Shown piece by piece: positions 27,748 through 39,752 of a stretch of DNA of 64,000 nucleotides. The notes below the pieces were generated by a model that was not told the DNA's origin, ran no database searches, and saw nothing but the letters and a program-made list of their open reading frames with translations. The stretch's first letter is position 1; each line of letters opens with the position of its first letter. The stretch lies in NCBI RefSeq assembly GCF_025499465.1, contig NZ_JAIMCA010000005.1, positions 186,001 through 250,000 on the forward strand. The letters run 5' to 3'. A program made the translations under genes and the position numbers. This DNA comes from Allobosea sp. BH3. GTDB lineage: Bacteria > Pseudomonadota > Alphaproteobacteria > Rhizobiales > Beijerinckiaceae.

Positions 27748-28542
27748 ATGACTTCGACGGTTCGTCATCGATCTGCGCGTGCCACGTCCCTCGCGGCCCG
27801 CCTCGGCCAGAGCCGTGTTGCGGCCCGGCTGGAAGGCGAGATGCGGGTGACCGCCGCCGATCTGGTCGATAGCGTCGCCGAGGCCCGCCTCAAGGTGACG
27901 GCGGTTCGCTACAAGGTCGAGAGCGAGGTCCGCAACACCGCCGAGAAGGTCCGGAGCCGATTCAGCGAGGCTAAGGTCAAGCTTGGCGACGAGGCCCGTT
28001 TCATCAAATCCTGGATCGACAATCCGCTGCGCACCGGCTCGGTGACGCCGTCCAGCCCGGCGCTGGCGCGGCGCATGGCCTCCTTCGTCGATCCCGAGCT
28101 GCCCGGGCCGGTGATCGAGATCGGGCCGGGAACTGGCCCTGTCACCGAAGCGCTGATCGAGCGCGGCATCGCAGAGGAACGGCTGATCCTCGTCGAATAC
28201 AGCCCCGAATTCTGCGCGCTGCTGCGCGAGCGTTTTCCGCGGGCCACCGTGGTTCAGGGCGATGCCTATGCCCTCTCGACGACGCTCGCCGGTCATCTCG
28301 ACGAGAAGGCGATCGCGCTCGTCTCCAGCCTGCCGCTGGCCACGCGCCCGCCGGCTGTCCGGGCGGCGCTGGCGCGCGAGGCCTTCCCGCTTCTCGTCGA
28401 AGGGGCGCCCTTCATTCAGTTTACCTATTCGGTGATCTCGCCGGTGCCCCGCAAGGGATCGGGCCTCAAGGCCTTCGTCTCGGACTGGGTGCTGCGCAAC
28501 ATCCCGCCGGCCCGCGTCTGGGTCTACCGGCAGGCGCGCTGA
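27748..28542 (+). CDS. Phospholipid N-methyltransferase PmtA-like (SAM-dependent)
   Basis: A 264-residue protein. Residues ~85-264 match the bacterial PmtA/ribosomal-RNA-adenine-methylase-like group that methylates phosphatidylethanolamine toward phosphatidylcholine: FIKSWIDNPLRTGSVTPSSP, SAM loop VIEIGPGTGPVTEAL, LVEYSPEFCALLRERFP, VSSLPLATRP and a late FTYSVISPVP. The first ~85 residues are an added helical, basic region not usual for PmtA. The start is ATG 27748. PmtA acts at the cytoplasmic face of the membrane. The methylated substrate cannot be proven from sequence. Confidence 0.85.
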   Translation: MTSTVRHRSARATSLAARLGQSRVAARLEGEMRVTAADLVDSVAEARLKVTAVRYKVESEVRNTAEKVRSRFSEAKVKLGDEARFIKSWIDNPLRTGSVTPSSPALARRMASFVDPELPGPVIEIGPGTGPVTEALIERGIAEERLILVEYSPEFCALLRERFPRATVVQGDAYALSTTLAGHLDEKAIALVSSLPLATRPPAVRAALAREAFPLLVEGAPFIQFTYSVISPVPRKGSGLKAFVSDWVLRNIPPARVWVYRQAR

Positions 28543-28670
28543 AGCCGCTTCGCACAGGATCGGTAGCGATCCGCGCCATTCCTCATACCGATTGGTAAGG
28601 TCTCGCTGTTACCCAGCGGCAGCGCGGGGAGAATGCCGCCCGCTCGCCCGCCGAGGAGCCGGACCGGCCT

Positions 28671-29864
28671 ATGACGCCCCCCGTCCACCGTTTCAGCCTG
28701 CCTCGCTGGCGCCTGACGCGCTGGCTGGCTGATTCGGGCCCGGACGTCCCGCCGGACATACGAGGGGCGCTCGTCGCCAGCCTGTTCGGAACGCTTCCGA
28801 TCTTCGCCGGCGGCGTCATCAACTCCCTGGCCGTCTCCGTCCTGATCGCCTGGCGCATCCCGACGCTGCCCTTCGTGCTCTGGTGCGCCTTCGAGATCGT
28901 CTGCTGCGCGCTGCGCCTCATCGTGCTGGTGGCGGCGCGCCGCCGGGCCGCCCGGGGCGAATCGACGCCGACCGACATCTACCTCCTGCTCGGCGTCGCC
29001 TGGGCCGCGGGCGTCGGCGTAGGCACCTTCCTGAGTCTGACGAGCGGAGACTGGGTCGTGGGCGCGCTGGCCTGCCTCTCCGCGGCTGCGATGGTGGGTG
29101 GCATCTGCTTCCGCAATTTCGGCGCGCCGCGCATGGCCGGGGCCATGATCGTGCTGACGCTCGGCCCCGTCGCCCTGGCCGCGCCCTTCGCCGGCGAGCC
29201 GATCATGCTGGTCAGCCTGATGCAGGCGCCGCTGTACCTCGTCAGCATGATGGCGGCTGCCTACAAGCTGAACGCGATGTTGATCTCGACCATGCGCTCC
29301 GAGCGCGAGAACGCCTTCCACGCGCGCCATGACATGCTCACCGGCCTCTCCAACCGGGCCGGACTGGCCAAGGCCTTCGCCACGCGCTTCGGCGCCGAAG
29401 CGGCCCCGCGCGGTCTGGCGCTGGTCTATCTCGATCTCGACGGCTTCAAGGCCGTGAACGACAACTACGGTCACATGGCGGGCGACGCGCTGCTGCAACT
29501 GGTCGCCGAGCGGCTGCGCGGCCTCGTCCGCAGCTCGGACATCGCGGCCCGCATCGGCGGCGACGAGTTCGTCGTGCTCTCCGAGCAGACCGAGCGTGTC
29601 CAGCTTCAGCGCTTCGGCGAACGCATCGTCAGCGAGGTCTCCAAACCCTATGAGCTCGACAGTGGCGATACGCTCAATATCGGCGCCTCCGTCGGCATCG
29701 CGCTCGCGCCCGAGCATGGCCGGGACATGACGAGCCTGATGGCCGCCGCCGACGGGGCGCTCTATCAGGCGAAGTCGCGCGGCAAGTCGCTCTGCGTCAT
29801 CGCTTCACAGCGTGCGGTGATCGATGGCCGCGCGGCCGGCGGTGGTCCGCTGCGCCTGCAATAG
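28671..29864 (+). CDS. Diguanylate cyclase with N-terminal membrane domain
   Basis: A 397-residue c-di-GMP synthase. The N-terminal ~200 residues hold about six hydrophobic segments (LVASLFGTLPIFAGGVINSL, LLGVAWAAGVGVGTFLSL and others), likely a membrane sensor. The catalytic domain begins HDMLTGLSNRAGLAKAF, has LALVYLDLDGFKAVND for metal binding, and RIGGDEFVVLSEQ with an intact GGDEF. RSSD five residues earlier is the RxxD inhibitory site, so product feedback is expected. No phosphodiesterase domain. Signal unknown. Confidence 0.95.
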   Translation: MTPPVHRFSLPRWRLTRWLADSGPDVPPDIRGALVASLFGTLPIFAGGVINSLAVSVLIAWRIPTLPFVLWCAFEIVCCALRLIVLVAARRRAARGESTPTDIYLLLGVAWAAGVGVGTFLSLTSGDWVVGALACLSAAAMVGGICFRNFGAPRMAGAMIVLTLGPVALAAPFAGEPIMLVSLMQAPLYLVSMMAAAYKLNAMLISTMRSERENAFHARHDMLTGLSNRAGLAKAFATRFGAEAAPRGLALVYLDLDGFKAVNDNYGHMAGDALLQLVAERLRGLVRSSDIAARIGGDEFVVLSEQTERVQLQRFGERIVSEVSKPYELDSGDTLNIGASVGIALAPEHGRDMTSLMAAADGALYQAKSRGKSLCVIASQRAVIDGRAAGGGPLRLQ

Positions 29865-29965
29865 AAATCCTGGCTTGATCTCGCAGGCGTCGCTCGCCCG
29901 CGCTTGACCTCTGCGGCCGCTTCCGGCTTGGCTGGCGGCCGCATGGGGTAGCCGGGAGCTGGGAC

Positions 29966-30895
29966 GTGCCGGACATCGCGCGGCTCGTCCGCGACATCGC
30001 CGAGGAGATGCGGGGCGCCGAGGAGCGCGGCAAGGTCGCGACCTATATTCCGCCGCTCGCGCTGGTCGATCCCGGCCATTTCGGACTCTGCGTCGTCACA
30101 GCCGATGGCGAGGTCCATGCCGCCGGCGACAGCGAGGAGCCCTTCTCGATCCAGAGTGTCTCCAAGGTCTTCGCGTTGACGCAGGCGCTCGGCAAGGTCG
30201 GCGACACGCTTTGGCGCCGGGTCGGTCGCGAACCCTCGGGCACGCCGTTCAACTCCATCGTCCAGCTCGAGCGCGAGCAGGGCGTGCCGCGCAACCCCTT
30301 CATCAATGCCGGCGCCCTCGTCGTCGCCGACGTCAACCTCGCCGGCCACCAGCCGCGCGTCGCCATCGGCGAATTGCTGCGCTTCGTGCGCTATCTCGCC
30401 GACGACGAGACGATCACCGTCGACGAGGTGGTGGCGCGGGCGGAGCAGGCCACCGGCTTCCGCAATGTCGCTCTCGCCAACTACATGAAGGCCTTCGGCA
30501 ACATCACCCATGCGCCCGAGCTGACGCTCGGCGTCTATTTCCACCAATGCGCCATCGCCATGAGCTGCCGCCAGCTCGCCATGGCCGGGCGCTTCCTGAT
30601 GCATGGCGGGCTCTATGAGCCGGGCGGGCCGCGCGTCGTCTCGGCGCAGCGGGCGCGGCGCATCAACGCGCTCATGCTGACCTGCGGGCATTACGACGCA
30701 TCGGGGGATTTCGCCTTCCGCGTCGGCCTGCCGGGCAAGTCCGGCGTCGGCGGCGGCATCCTGGCGGTCGCGCCGGGGAAGGCCGCAATCGCCGTCTGGT
30801 CGCCGGGGCTCAACGATGCCGGCAACTCCATGCTCGGCACCTTCGCGCTGGAGCGCCTGGCCGAGGCGACGGGCTGGTCGGTGTTCGCGCCTTGA
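29966..30895 (+). CDS. glsA: Glutaminase
   Basis: Hydrolyses L-glutamine to glutamate and ammonia. 309 residues, the normal GlsA length. The serine-dependent active site SxxK is in [12 protein letters not shown]; other landmarks are [23 protein letters not shown], the Tyr in [12 protein letters not shown]-like [13 protein letters not shown], and [20 protein letters not shown]. The start is GTG 29966 with GGGAG upstream. Transcribed alone; followed by a palindromic repeat and the convergent ybaK gene. Confidence 0.96.
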   Translation: MPDIARLVRDIAEEMRGAEERGKVATYIPPLALVDPGHFGLCVVTADGEVHAAGDSEEPFSIQSVSKVFALTQALGKVGDTLWRRVGREPSGTPFNSIVQLEREQGVPRNPFINAGALVVADVNLAGHQPRVAIGELLRFVRYLADDETITVDEVVARAEQATGFRNVALANYMKAFGNITHAPELTLGVYFHQCAIAMSCRQLAMAGRFLMHGGLYEPGGPRVVSAQRARRINALMLTCGHYDASGDFAFRVGLPGKSGVGGGILAVAPGKAAIAVWSPGLNDAGNSMLGTFALERLAEATGWSVFAP

Positions 30896-30903
30896 ATTCA
30901 GGA

Positions 30904-30997
30904 CGTCATGCTCGGGCTTGACCCGGGCATCTCTGAAACCAGTGTCCTTTCGTCCCGAGATTCTCGGGTCTGCGCTTCGCTTCGCCCGAGAATGACG
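30904..30997. repeat. Dispersed palindromic intergenic repeat (copy 3)
   Basis: Starts CGTCATGCTCGGGCTTGACCCGGGCAT and ends TCGCCCGAGAATGACG. Two hairpins, as in other copies but in reversed order. It lies between the convergent glsA and ybaK genes, where such hairpins could also stop transcription from either side. Confidence 0.85.
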
Positions 30998-31004
30998 AGG
31001 CCGC

Positions 31005-31478
31005 TCAGGCCGTGATCGAAGCGCTGCGCGCCTCGGCCGCCCGCAACAGCTCGGTGGGGGCGAGCGCGATCTGCAGGCCGCGCTGGCCGCCATTCACATA
31101 GACCAGCGTCTCGGCCTCGGCCGCATCGTCGACGAGGGTCGGCAGCTTGCGCTTCTGGCCGAAGGGGCTGACGCCGCCGACCTTGTAGCCGGTCAGCCGC
31201 TCGGCATCCGGCACCGGCATCATCGCCGCCACCTTGCCGCCGAAGGCTGCCGCGACCTTCTTCATGCTTGCCTCGCGGTCGGAGGCCAACACGATGCAGA
31301 CCGGCTTGCCGTCGACCTGCGCGATCAGCGTCTTGAGCACACGCTGTGGCGGCTCGCCCAGCGCCTCGGCCGCCTGCAACCCCACGCGCTCGGCGTTGGG
31401 GTCGTAGGCATAAGTGTGCAGGGCGAAGGCGACGTCGAGCTTCTTGAGCGCCAGCGTCGCAGGCGTGGTCTGCGCCAT
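31005..31478 (-). CDS. ybaK: Cys-tRNA(Pro)/YbaK-type aminoacyl-tRNA deacylase
   Basis: Editing enzyme of 157 residues that hydrolyses misacylated tRNA, typically Cys-tRNA(Pro). The family pattern is clear: ALHTYAYDPNAERVGLQAAE, RVLKTLIAQVDGK, VLASDREASMKKVAAAFGGK, LTGYKVGGVSPFGQKRKLPT and a final VYVNGGQRGLQIAL. The central Lys of the active site (VLKTL) and the GGVSPFG loop are present. It starts 10 bases after gyrB, so it is likely the last gene of that unit. Confidence 0.95.
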   Translation of the reverse strand: MAQTTPATLALKKLDVAFALHTYAYDPNAERVGLQAAEALGEPPQRVLKTLIAQVDGKPVCIVLASDREASMKKVAAAFGGKVAAMMPVPDAERLTGYKVGGVSPFGQKRKLPTLVDDAAEAETLVYVNGGQRGLQIALAPTELLRAAEARSASITA

Positions 31479-31488
31479 CGCGATCCGT

Positions 31489-34033
<2,545 letters not shown>

Positions 34034-34046
34034 AGCAGGCGCGTTT

Positions 34047-35885
34047 TCAGCCCCGGAAGCCGGCGATCGCCTCGACGAAGGTCTCGCCATATTGCGCGAG
34101 CTTGCGCTCGCCCACGCCTTCGATGCCGCGCATCTCCTCGAGGCCGAGCGGCCGCTCGCGCGCCATGGCGATCAGCGTCCGGTCGGTGAAGATGATGTAG
34201 GCCGCCACGCCCTCGGTGCGCGCGAGTTCGAGCCGCAGCTTGCGCAGATGCTCGAACAGCGCGGCGGTGCCCTCGTCGAGCCCGTCGGCCCGGGCGGCCT
34301 CGCGTTCCGAGCGACGCAGGCGGCGCTCCGCGAAGGCATCGGCCCGAAGCGCGATGCTCTCGCGGCCGAACAGGATGTCCTCGCCCTTGGGCGTCAGCCG
34401 GAAGCCGCCATGCTCGACGCTCGCCTCGGCAAGAGCGCCCGCGGCGAAGAGCTTGCGCGTCAGCCCGACCCAGGCGGTCTTCGGTTTGTCGGCGCCGACG
34501 CCGAAGGTCTTGAGCCCGTCATGATTCTGGCGGCGGATCGTCTCGCTCGTCGTGCCGGTTAGGATGTCGGCGAGATGGCCGGCGCCGAAGCGCTCGCCCG
34601 AGCGGATCACGGCGGAGAGCAGCTTGCGCGCATCGAGCGTCGCGTCCTGGAGCGCCGGCGCCTCCGCTCCACAGAGGTCGCAGCGGAACGGCGCCTGTCC
34701 GTGCCGGCAGGGGGCTGTCTCCTCGCCGAAATAGCTGAGCAGCGCGCTGCGCCGGCAGAGCGCGTTCTCGCACAGGTCGATCATCGCGTTGAGGCGCTTG
34801 TGCTCGATGCGCTTGCGCTCCTCGTCGACAGGCTTCTCGTCGATCTGCCGGCGGCGCAGCGCCATGTCGTCGACGCCGTAGAGCGTCAGCGTGTCGGCCG
34901 GCAGGCCGTCGCGCCCGGCGCGGCCGATCTCCTGGTAATAGCCCTCGATCGAGCCCGGCATGTCGGCATGGACGACGAAGCGGACATCCGGCTTGTTGAT
35001 GCCCATGCCGAAGGCGATGGTGGCGCAGACGACGACGCCGTCTTCCTGCAGGAAGATGTCCTGGTTGCGGTTGCGCTCCCCCTGCTCAAGTCCGGCGTGA
35101 TAGGGCAGGGCATTCCAGCCCTTTTCGCGCAGGCCCGCCGCGAGCCGCTCGGTCTTGCTGCGTGACGAGCAGTAGACGATGCCCGATCCATTGCGGTGGC
35201 GGCGCAGGAAGTCGTCGATCTGCCGGCGTGGCTGGTCCTTCGGCGCGAAGGACAGCTTCAGGTTCGGCCGGTCGAAGGAATGCACCACCATCTGCGGCGG
35301 CTCGGGGAAGAGCTGCTGGGCGATGTCGGCCTGGGTCTGCCGGTCGGCGGTCGCGGTCAGCGCCGTCACCGGCACGCCGCCCAGCGCCTCGCGCGCCTTG
35401 GCCAGAAGCCGGTATTCCGGCCGGAAGTCATGGCCCCATTGCGAGACGCAATGCGCCTCGTCGATTGCGAGCCGCGTCACGCCGAGGCGCTTGAGCCGTC
35501 CGACCAGCCCCTCGCCCGCCAGCCGCTCGGGCGAGACGAAGAGCAGCCGCAGCTCCCCGGCGTTCAGCCGGTCCCAGGCCTCAGTCGCCTCGCTTTCACT
35601 GTTCATCGAGTTCAGCGAGGCCGCCGACACGCCGGCCCGGACGAGCTGGCCGACTTGGTCCCGCATCAGCGCGATCAGCGGCGAGACGACGAGGGTGAGC
35701 CCGCCCGCAACCAGCGCCGGCAGCTGGTAGCACATCGACTTTCCGGAGCCGGTCGGCATCACCGCGAAGACATCGCGCCCGGACAGCGCGGCCTCGATCA
35801 CCTCCCACTGGCCGGGGCGGAAATCGTCATAGCCCCAAACCGATTTCAGGATCGCGCGGGCTTCTGATTCGCGGGATTGCGACAT
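34047..35885 (-). CDS. recQ: ATP-dependent DNA helicase RecQ
   Basis: 3'-5' helicase of 612 residues for recombination and fork repair. Walker A is MPTGSGKSMCYQLPAL, the DEAH box is AIDEAHCVSQWGHDFRPEY, motif VI is QEIGRAGRDGLPAD. A zinc-binding region (CENALCRRSALLSYFGE ... CDLCG) and winged helix follow, and the C terminus carries an HRDC domain (LFEHLRKLRLELARTEGVAA). Full-length. It lies between the globin-coupled receptor and gyrB on the same strand. Confidence 0.97.
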   Translation of the reverse strand: MSQSRESEARAILKSVWGYDDFRPGQWEVIEAALSGRDVFAVMPTGSGKSMCYQLPALVAGGLTLVVSPLIALMRDQVGQLVRAGVSAASLNSMNSESEATEAWDRLNAGELRLLFVSPERLAGEGLVGRLKRLGVTRLAIDEAHCVSQWGHDFRPEYRLLAKAREALGGVPVTALTATADRQTQADIAQQLFPEPPQMVVHSFDRPNLKLSFAPKDQPRRQIDDFLRRHRNGSGIVYCSSRSKTERLAAGLREKGWNALPYHAGLEQGERNRNQDIFLQEDGVVVCATIAFGMGINKPDVRFVVHADMPGSIEGYYQEIGRAGRDGLPADTLTLYGVDDMALRRRQIDEKPVDEERKRIEHKRLNAMIDLCENALCRRSALLSYFGEETAPCRHGQAPFRCDLCGAEAPALQDATLDARKLLSAVIRSGERFGAGHLADILTGTTSETIRRQNHDGLKTFGVGADKPKTAWVGLTRKLFAAGALAEASVEHGGFRLTPKGEDILFGRESIALRADAFAERRLRRSEREAARADGLDEGTAALFEHLRKLRLELARTEGVAAYIIFTDRTLIAMARERPLGLEEMRGIEGVGERKLAQYGETFVEAIAGFRG

Positions 35886-35945
35886 GGCTAGCGGTGTGCC
35901 GCAGCCGGGGGCTCTTGGCCAGAATAAAGCACTGAAGCCGGTGGA

Positions 35946-37274
35946 TCAGCCGGCTTGGACGGTGATGATGCTGCCGTGTCGTTCGGCGCGCGCGGAGGCG
36001 ACCTCGCCGAGGAAGCCTCCGATCGATTGGTCGAGCTGCTGCGCGAGGCTGGAGGCGGCCTTGACGTGCCCGTCCATGTCGCGCGCCAGCGTCGCGGCCT
36101 CGGCGGCGAGTCCCTCGACCAGCGCCGCATGGCGGGCGATCGCATCGACGCCGACCGAGGAGGCTTCCGCCTGCGTCGTGATGTCCTGGATCCGCTCGGA
36201 TTGCCCGGCGGCGGATTCCGCGACGATGCGGGCGCTGTCCTGCAGCACCTGCATGGTCTGCGCGAGCTTGGCGACGGCGCTCTCGATGGTGCGGCTGGCG
36301 CCGACGACCTCCTCGATGCCCTCGCGAATGGTCTCGGTCGCGCTGTTGGTGGCGGTGGCGAGCGATTTCACCTCCGCCGCCACCACGGCGAAGCCGCGCC
36401 CGGCTTCGCCGGCCCGCGCCGCCTCGATGGTGGCGTTGAGCGCCAGCAGGTTGGTCTGGGCCGCCAGGCTGCGGATGAGCTCGACCACGCTGCCGATGCG
36501 CTGGTTGGCCTGCTGGAGATCGGCGACGCTGCCGGCGATGCCCTGGCATCCGGCTTCCGCCTCATCGACGGCCAGGCGGGAATTATCGGCCTCCAGCATG
36601 ATCGCGGAGCAGGACGAGCCGAAGGCGCGCGTCGCGGCGACGATCTCGGCGACGGCGGCGGACACCTTCTCCGGACGATTCTGGGTGCCCGCGACGGCGG
36701 TGAGCGTCTCTCCGGCCTTGGCCGAAAGATCGTCCGAAAGGCCGGAGAGATGATCGATGCTGCGCTCCATGGCGCCGATGTGCTCGGCAATGCCGTGGCG
36801 GAAGGTGCTTTCGATGCCGCCCAGGCGCTGTTCCACCGCGCCCTGGATCGCCTCGTCGAAGCACGACAGCGAATAGGAGATGTCGATCAGCGTCAGCTTG
36901 CAGAAGACGCGCAGCGCATCTTCGATCGGCCCCCAGCGTCGCTTCCAGCGCCGCGTCAGGATGCCGAGGAACTTCGACATGTCTTCCAGGAAGAACAGCG
37001 GATAATCGGCGAGCATGATGTTGCGCCGGTTGGCATGGAAGACGATCCGCCGCTTGGCGGCGAAATAGGCCTCGTCATGCTTCAGCGAGAACAGCAGATC
37101 GTACTTCGTGATCTCGTCCTGCTGGAGCTGGCGCTCCATCTCCGAAAGATCTCGCTGGAAGGTCGTGCGATAGAGCGCGCGGATCGACTCCTCGAAATGC
37201 GGCGCCAGCAGCGCCAGCAAGCGTTGCGCGACCTGCCGTTCCGCGTCCGAGAAGCTTTGCTGCGAAGGATGCAT
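35946..37274 (-). CDS. Globin-coupled methyl-accepting chemotaxis protein (soluble, HemAT-like)
   Basis: A 442-residue receptor with no membrane span. The N-terminal ~170 residues look like a protoglobin oxygen-sensing domain: an Arg/Lys-rich helix with candidate proximal heme ligand His80 ([20 protein letters not shown]), [18 protein letters not shown], and the helix [19 protein letters not shown]. The C-terminal half is a chemoreceptor signalling domain whose hairpin tip is [20 protein letters not shown]. It probably senses O2 and signals to CheA in the cytoplasm. Unusually, it is embedded in the replication gene cluster. No che genes are in the window. Confidence 0.85.
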   Translation of the reverse strand: MHPSQQSFSDAERQVAQRLLALLAPHFEESIRALYRTTFQRDLSEMERQLQQDEITKYDLLFSLKHDEAYFAAKRRIVFHANRRNIMLADYPLFFLEDMSKFLGILTRRWKRRWGPIEDALRVFCKLTLIDISYSLSCFDEAIQGAVEQRLGGIESTFRHGIAEHIGAMERSIDHLSGLSDDLSAKAGETLTAVAGTQNRPEKVSAAVAEIVAATRAFGSSCSAIMLEADNSRLAVDEAEAGCQGIAGSVADLQQANQRIGSVVELIRSLAAQTNLLALNATIEAARAGEAGRGFAVVAAEVKSLATATNSATETIREGIEEVVGASRTIESAVAKLAQTMQVLQDSARIVAESAAGQSERIQDITTQAEASSVGVDAIARHAALVEGLAAEAATLARDMDGHVKAASSLAQQLDQSIGGFLGEVASARAERHGSIITVQAG

Positions 37275-37322
37275 GCCTCATCCTGTGGCAGAGTGGTTAA
37301 TTCCGACTCAATTCCACTGCCT

Positions 37323-38450
37323 CTACGGCAGGGGCTCGACTCGACCGGGGAGCACCCCGAGGCGCAGCGCTCGGGCTGGCAGATCGCCAAAGAGCGCGCT
37401 GTCCGCCCCCGTCATCCAGACCTGGCAGCCGAGGCTCGTCAGCCCCTCATAAAGCGCAGCGCGTCGGCGGGGATCGAGATGGGCGGCCACCTCGTCGAGC
37501 AGCACGAGCGGCGGCAGCCCGCTCATCGCCGCGACGAGCCGGGCATGGGCGAGCACGAGCCCGATCAGCAGGGCCTTCTGCTCGCCGGTCGAGCCCTGGC
37601 CCGCGGCGATGTCCTTGGGCCCGTGCCGGACTTCGAGGTCGGAAGCCTGCGGCCCGGCGAGCGTCCGTCCGGCGGCGCGGTCTCGGTTTCGGCCCTGCCT
37701 CAGCAGGTCGCGATAGGCATCCTCGGCATCGACGGCGGGCCGGCTCGCGACGAGGCTGTCGATCTCGCCCGAAAGAGCGATCGACGCATAGGGGAAGGGC
37801 GAGGCCTCGTCGCGCGTATCGGCGATGATGGCGGAGAGCCGCGCCACCGTCTCGGCGCGGGCGGCGGCGACCGCGACGCCGAGCTCTGCGACCTCGCGCT
37901 CGATCGCATCGAGCCACTGGCCCTGTCCAGGGCTTTCCTCGAGGATGCGGTTGCGCGAGCGCAGCGCCCGCTCCAGGGCGTTGGAGCGCGTGGCGTGGCC
38001 GGGGTCGATCGCCAGCACCAGCCGGTCGAGGAAGCGGCGGCGGTCGCCGGCTGCGCCCCGGAACAGCCCGTCGAGATCGGGTGTCAGCCAGACGAGCCGC
38101 AGATAGTCGCTGAAGGCGAGCGCCGAGCCGACCGCCGCGCCGTCGATGCGGGCAAGCCGCGGGTGCCGTCCCTCCGCGTCGGCGGCGCCGAGCCCGATGC
38201 CGAGCCGCCCGGCATCATCCGCGAGCGTCACGGAAGCCGCGAAGGAGCCGTCCCCTCCCTGCCGCGCCATCGCTGTCAGCTCGGCGCGGCGCAGGCCGCG
38301 GCCCGGCGCGAAGAGCGAGAGAGCTTCGAGGATATTGGTCTTGCCGGCCCCGTTCTCGCCGATCAGCGCAACGATTTGGCCCTCGACCGGAAGATCGAGG
38401 GCCTCGTAGGAACGGAAATCCTGCAGGATCAGGCGCGCGACGGCGGCCAT
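37323..38450 (-). CDS. recF: DNA replication and repair protein RecF
   Basis: SMC-like ATPase that loads RecA at gaps. 375 residues. It shows RLILQDFRSYEALDL, Walker A LIGENGAGKTNILEALSLF, the signature GQGSTGEQKALLIGLVLAHA and Walker B PLVLLDEVAAHLDPRRR. It follows dnaN after 10 bases, the standard order. The 3' end is followed after 48 bases by the globin-coupled receptor. Confidence 0.97.
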   Translation of the reverse strand: MAAVARLILQDFRSYEALDLPVEGQIVALIGENGAGKTNILEALSLFAPGRGLRRAELTAMARQGGDGSFAASVTLADDAGRLGIGLGAADAEGRHPRLARIDGAAVGSALAFSDYLRLVWLTPDLDGLFRGAAGDRRRFLDRLVLAIDPGHATRSNALERALRSRNRILEESPGQGQWLDAIEREVAELGVAVAAARAETVARLSAIIADTRDEASPFPYASIALSGEIDSLVASRPAVDAEDAYRDLLRQGRNRDRAAGRTLAGPQASDLEVRHGPKDIAAGQGSTGEQKALLIGLVLAHARLVAAMSGLPPLVLLDEVAAHLDPRRRAALYEGLTSLGCQVWMTGADSALFGDLPARALRLGVLPGRVEPLP

Positions 38451-38460
38451 AACCGCTGGA

Positions 38461-39576
38461 TCAGACGCGCATCGGCATCAGCACATAGAGCGCAGACGCC
38501 CCCTCGCGATCCTGGATCACGGTGGGCGAGCCGGGGTCGGCGAGCTTCAGCAGCGCGGTGTCGCCGTCGAGCTGCGCCGCGATGTCCATCAGGTAGCGGG
38601 CGTTGAAGCCGATATCGAGCGGGCTCGCCTCGTAATCGACTTCGATCTCCTCGGTCGCCGAGCCGGAATCGGGGTTGGTGACCGAAAGCGTCATGCGTCC
38701 GTCGCCCATGGAGAGCTTCACGGCGCGGCCGCGCTCCGAGGAAATCGTCGAGACACGATCGACGGAGGCCGCGAAATCGCCCCTGTCGACGGTCAGCCGC
38801 TTGTCGTTGCCGGCCGGGATGACGCGCTGATAGTCGGGGAAGGTGCCGTCGATCAGCTTCGAGGTCAGCACCACATGGCCGGTGGCGATGCGGATCTTAG
38901 CCCCGGACAGCTCGACCGCCACCTCGCTCTCGCCATCCTCCAGCAGCTTCTGGATCTCGGAAACGGCCTTGCGCGGCACGATCACGCCCGGCATGCCGAC
39001 CGAGCCCTGCGGGGCGGCGGTGTCGACGCGGGCGAGCCTGTGCCCGTCGGTCGCGACCGCGCGCAGCACCGGGCGGCCATCGACGTCTATCGTGTGGAGA
39101 TAGATGCCGTTGAGGTAATAGCGCGTCTCTTCGGTCGAGATCGCGAACTGGGTCTTGTCGATCAGCCGCTTCAGCTCGCCGGCCGGGAGGACGAAGCGAT
39201 GCGCCATCTCGCCGGCGGTGATGTCCGGGAAATCGCTTTCCGGCAGCGTCTGGAGCTGGAAGCGCGAGCGGCCCGAGCGCAGCACGAGACCGGTTTCGCC
39301 GGTGGTCTCCAGCGAAACCTGCGCCCCGTCCGGCAGCTTGCGGACGATATCGTAGAGCGTGTGCGCCGGCACGGTCGTGGCGCCGGTTTCCGTCACCTCG
39401 GCGGGAATCGTCTCCACCACCTCGATGTCCAGATCGGTCGCCTTGAGCCTCAGGCCGCCCTCGGCGCCGCTGAGCAGCAGGTTCGACAGGATCGGAATCG
39501 TGTTGCGGCGCTCCACCACGCGATGGACGTGGCCGAGCGACTTGAGCAGCGTGGAACGTTCGACCGTGACCTTCAT
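38461..39576 (-). CDS. dnaN: DNA polymerase III beta subunit (sliding clamp)
   Basis: Clamp protein of 371 residues; the typical three-fold repeat structure is inferred from full family length. Landmarks: MKVTVERSTLLKSLGHVHRV, RNTIPILSNLLLSG, TLPESDFPDIT, ATDGHRLARVD, and the C-terminal VLMPMRV that forms part of the partner-binding groove. It is 176 bases downstream of dnaA and 10 bases upstream of recF. Confidence 0.98.
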   Translation of the reverse strand: MKVTVERSTLLKSLGHVHRVVERRNTIPILSNLLLSGAEGGLRLKATDLDIEVVETIPAEVTETGATTVPAHTLYDIVRKLPDGAQVSLETTGETGLVLRSGRSRFQLQTLPESDFPDITAGEMAHRFVLPAGELKRLIDKTQFAISTEETRYYLNGIYLHTIDVDGRPVLRAVATDGHRLARVDTAAPQGSVGMPGVIVPRKAVSEIQKLLEDGESEVAVELSGAKIRIATGHVVLTSKLIDGTFPDYQRVIPAGNDKRLTVDRGDFAASVDRVSTISSERGRAVKLSMGDGRMTLSVTNPDSGSATEEIEVDYEASPLDIGFNARYLMDIAAQLDGDTALLKLADPGSPTVIQDREGASALYVLMPMRV

Positions 39577-39711
39577 GATTGTCTAGTCTTCTGGCGCTTG
39601 CCGCCCGCGCTTGGAAAACGCGCGGGCCGTTGAATGGGCCAGCGACATTGCAGGAGGCCGCGCGGACACGCAAGTCCGCCGCCCTGCGGCAATCACAGCC
39701 ATTTCGGACGG

Positions 39712-39737
39712 AAAGGGGCGGAGCCGGCCGCTCCGCC
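39712..39737 (-). terminator. Possible weak terminator after dnaA
   Basis: Minus-strand stem GGCGGAGC / GCTCCGCC with a five-base loop (39737-39717), followed by CCTTTCC. The T content is low, so it may only pause or partly end dnaA transcripts before dnaN. Confidence 0.35.
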
Positions 39738-39752
39738 GCTCTCGCGGTCGCG

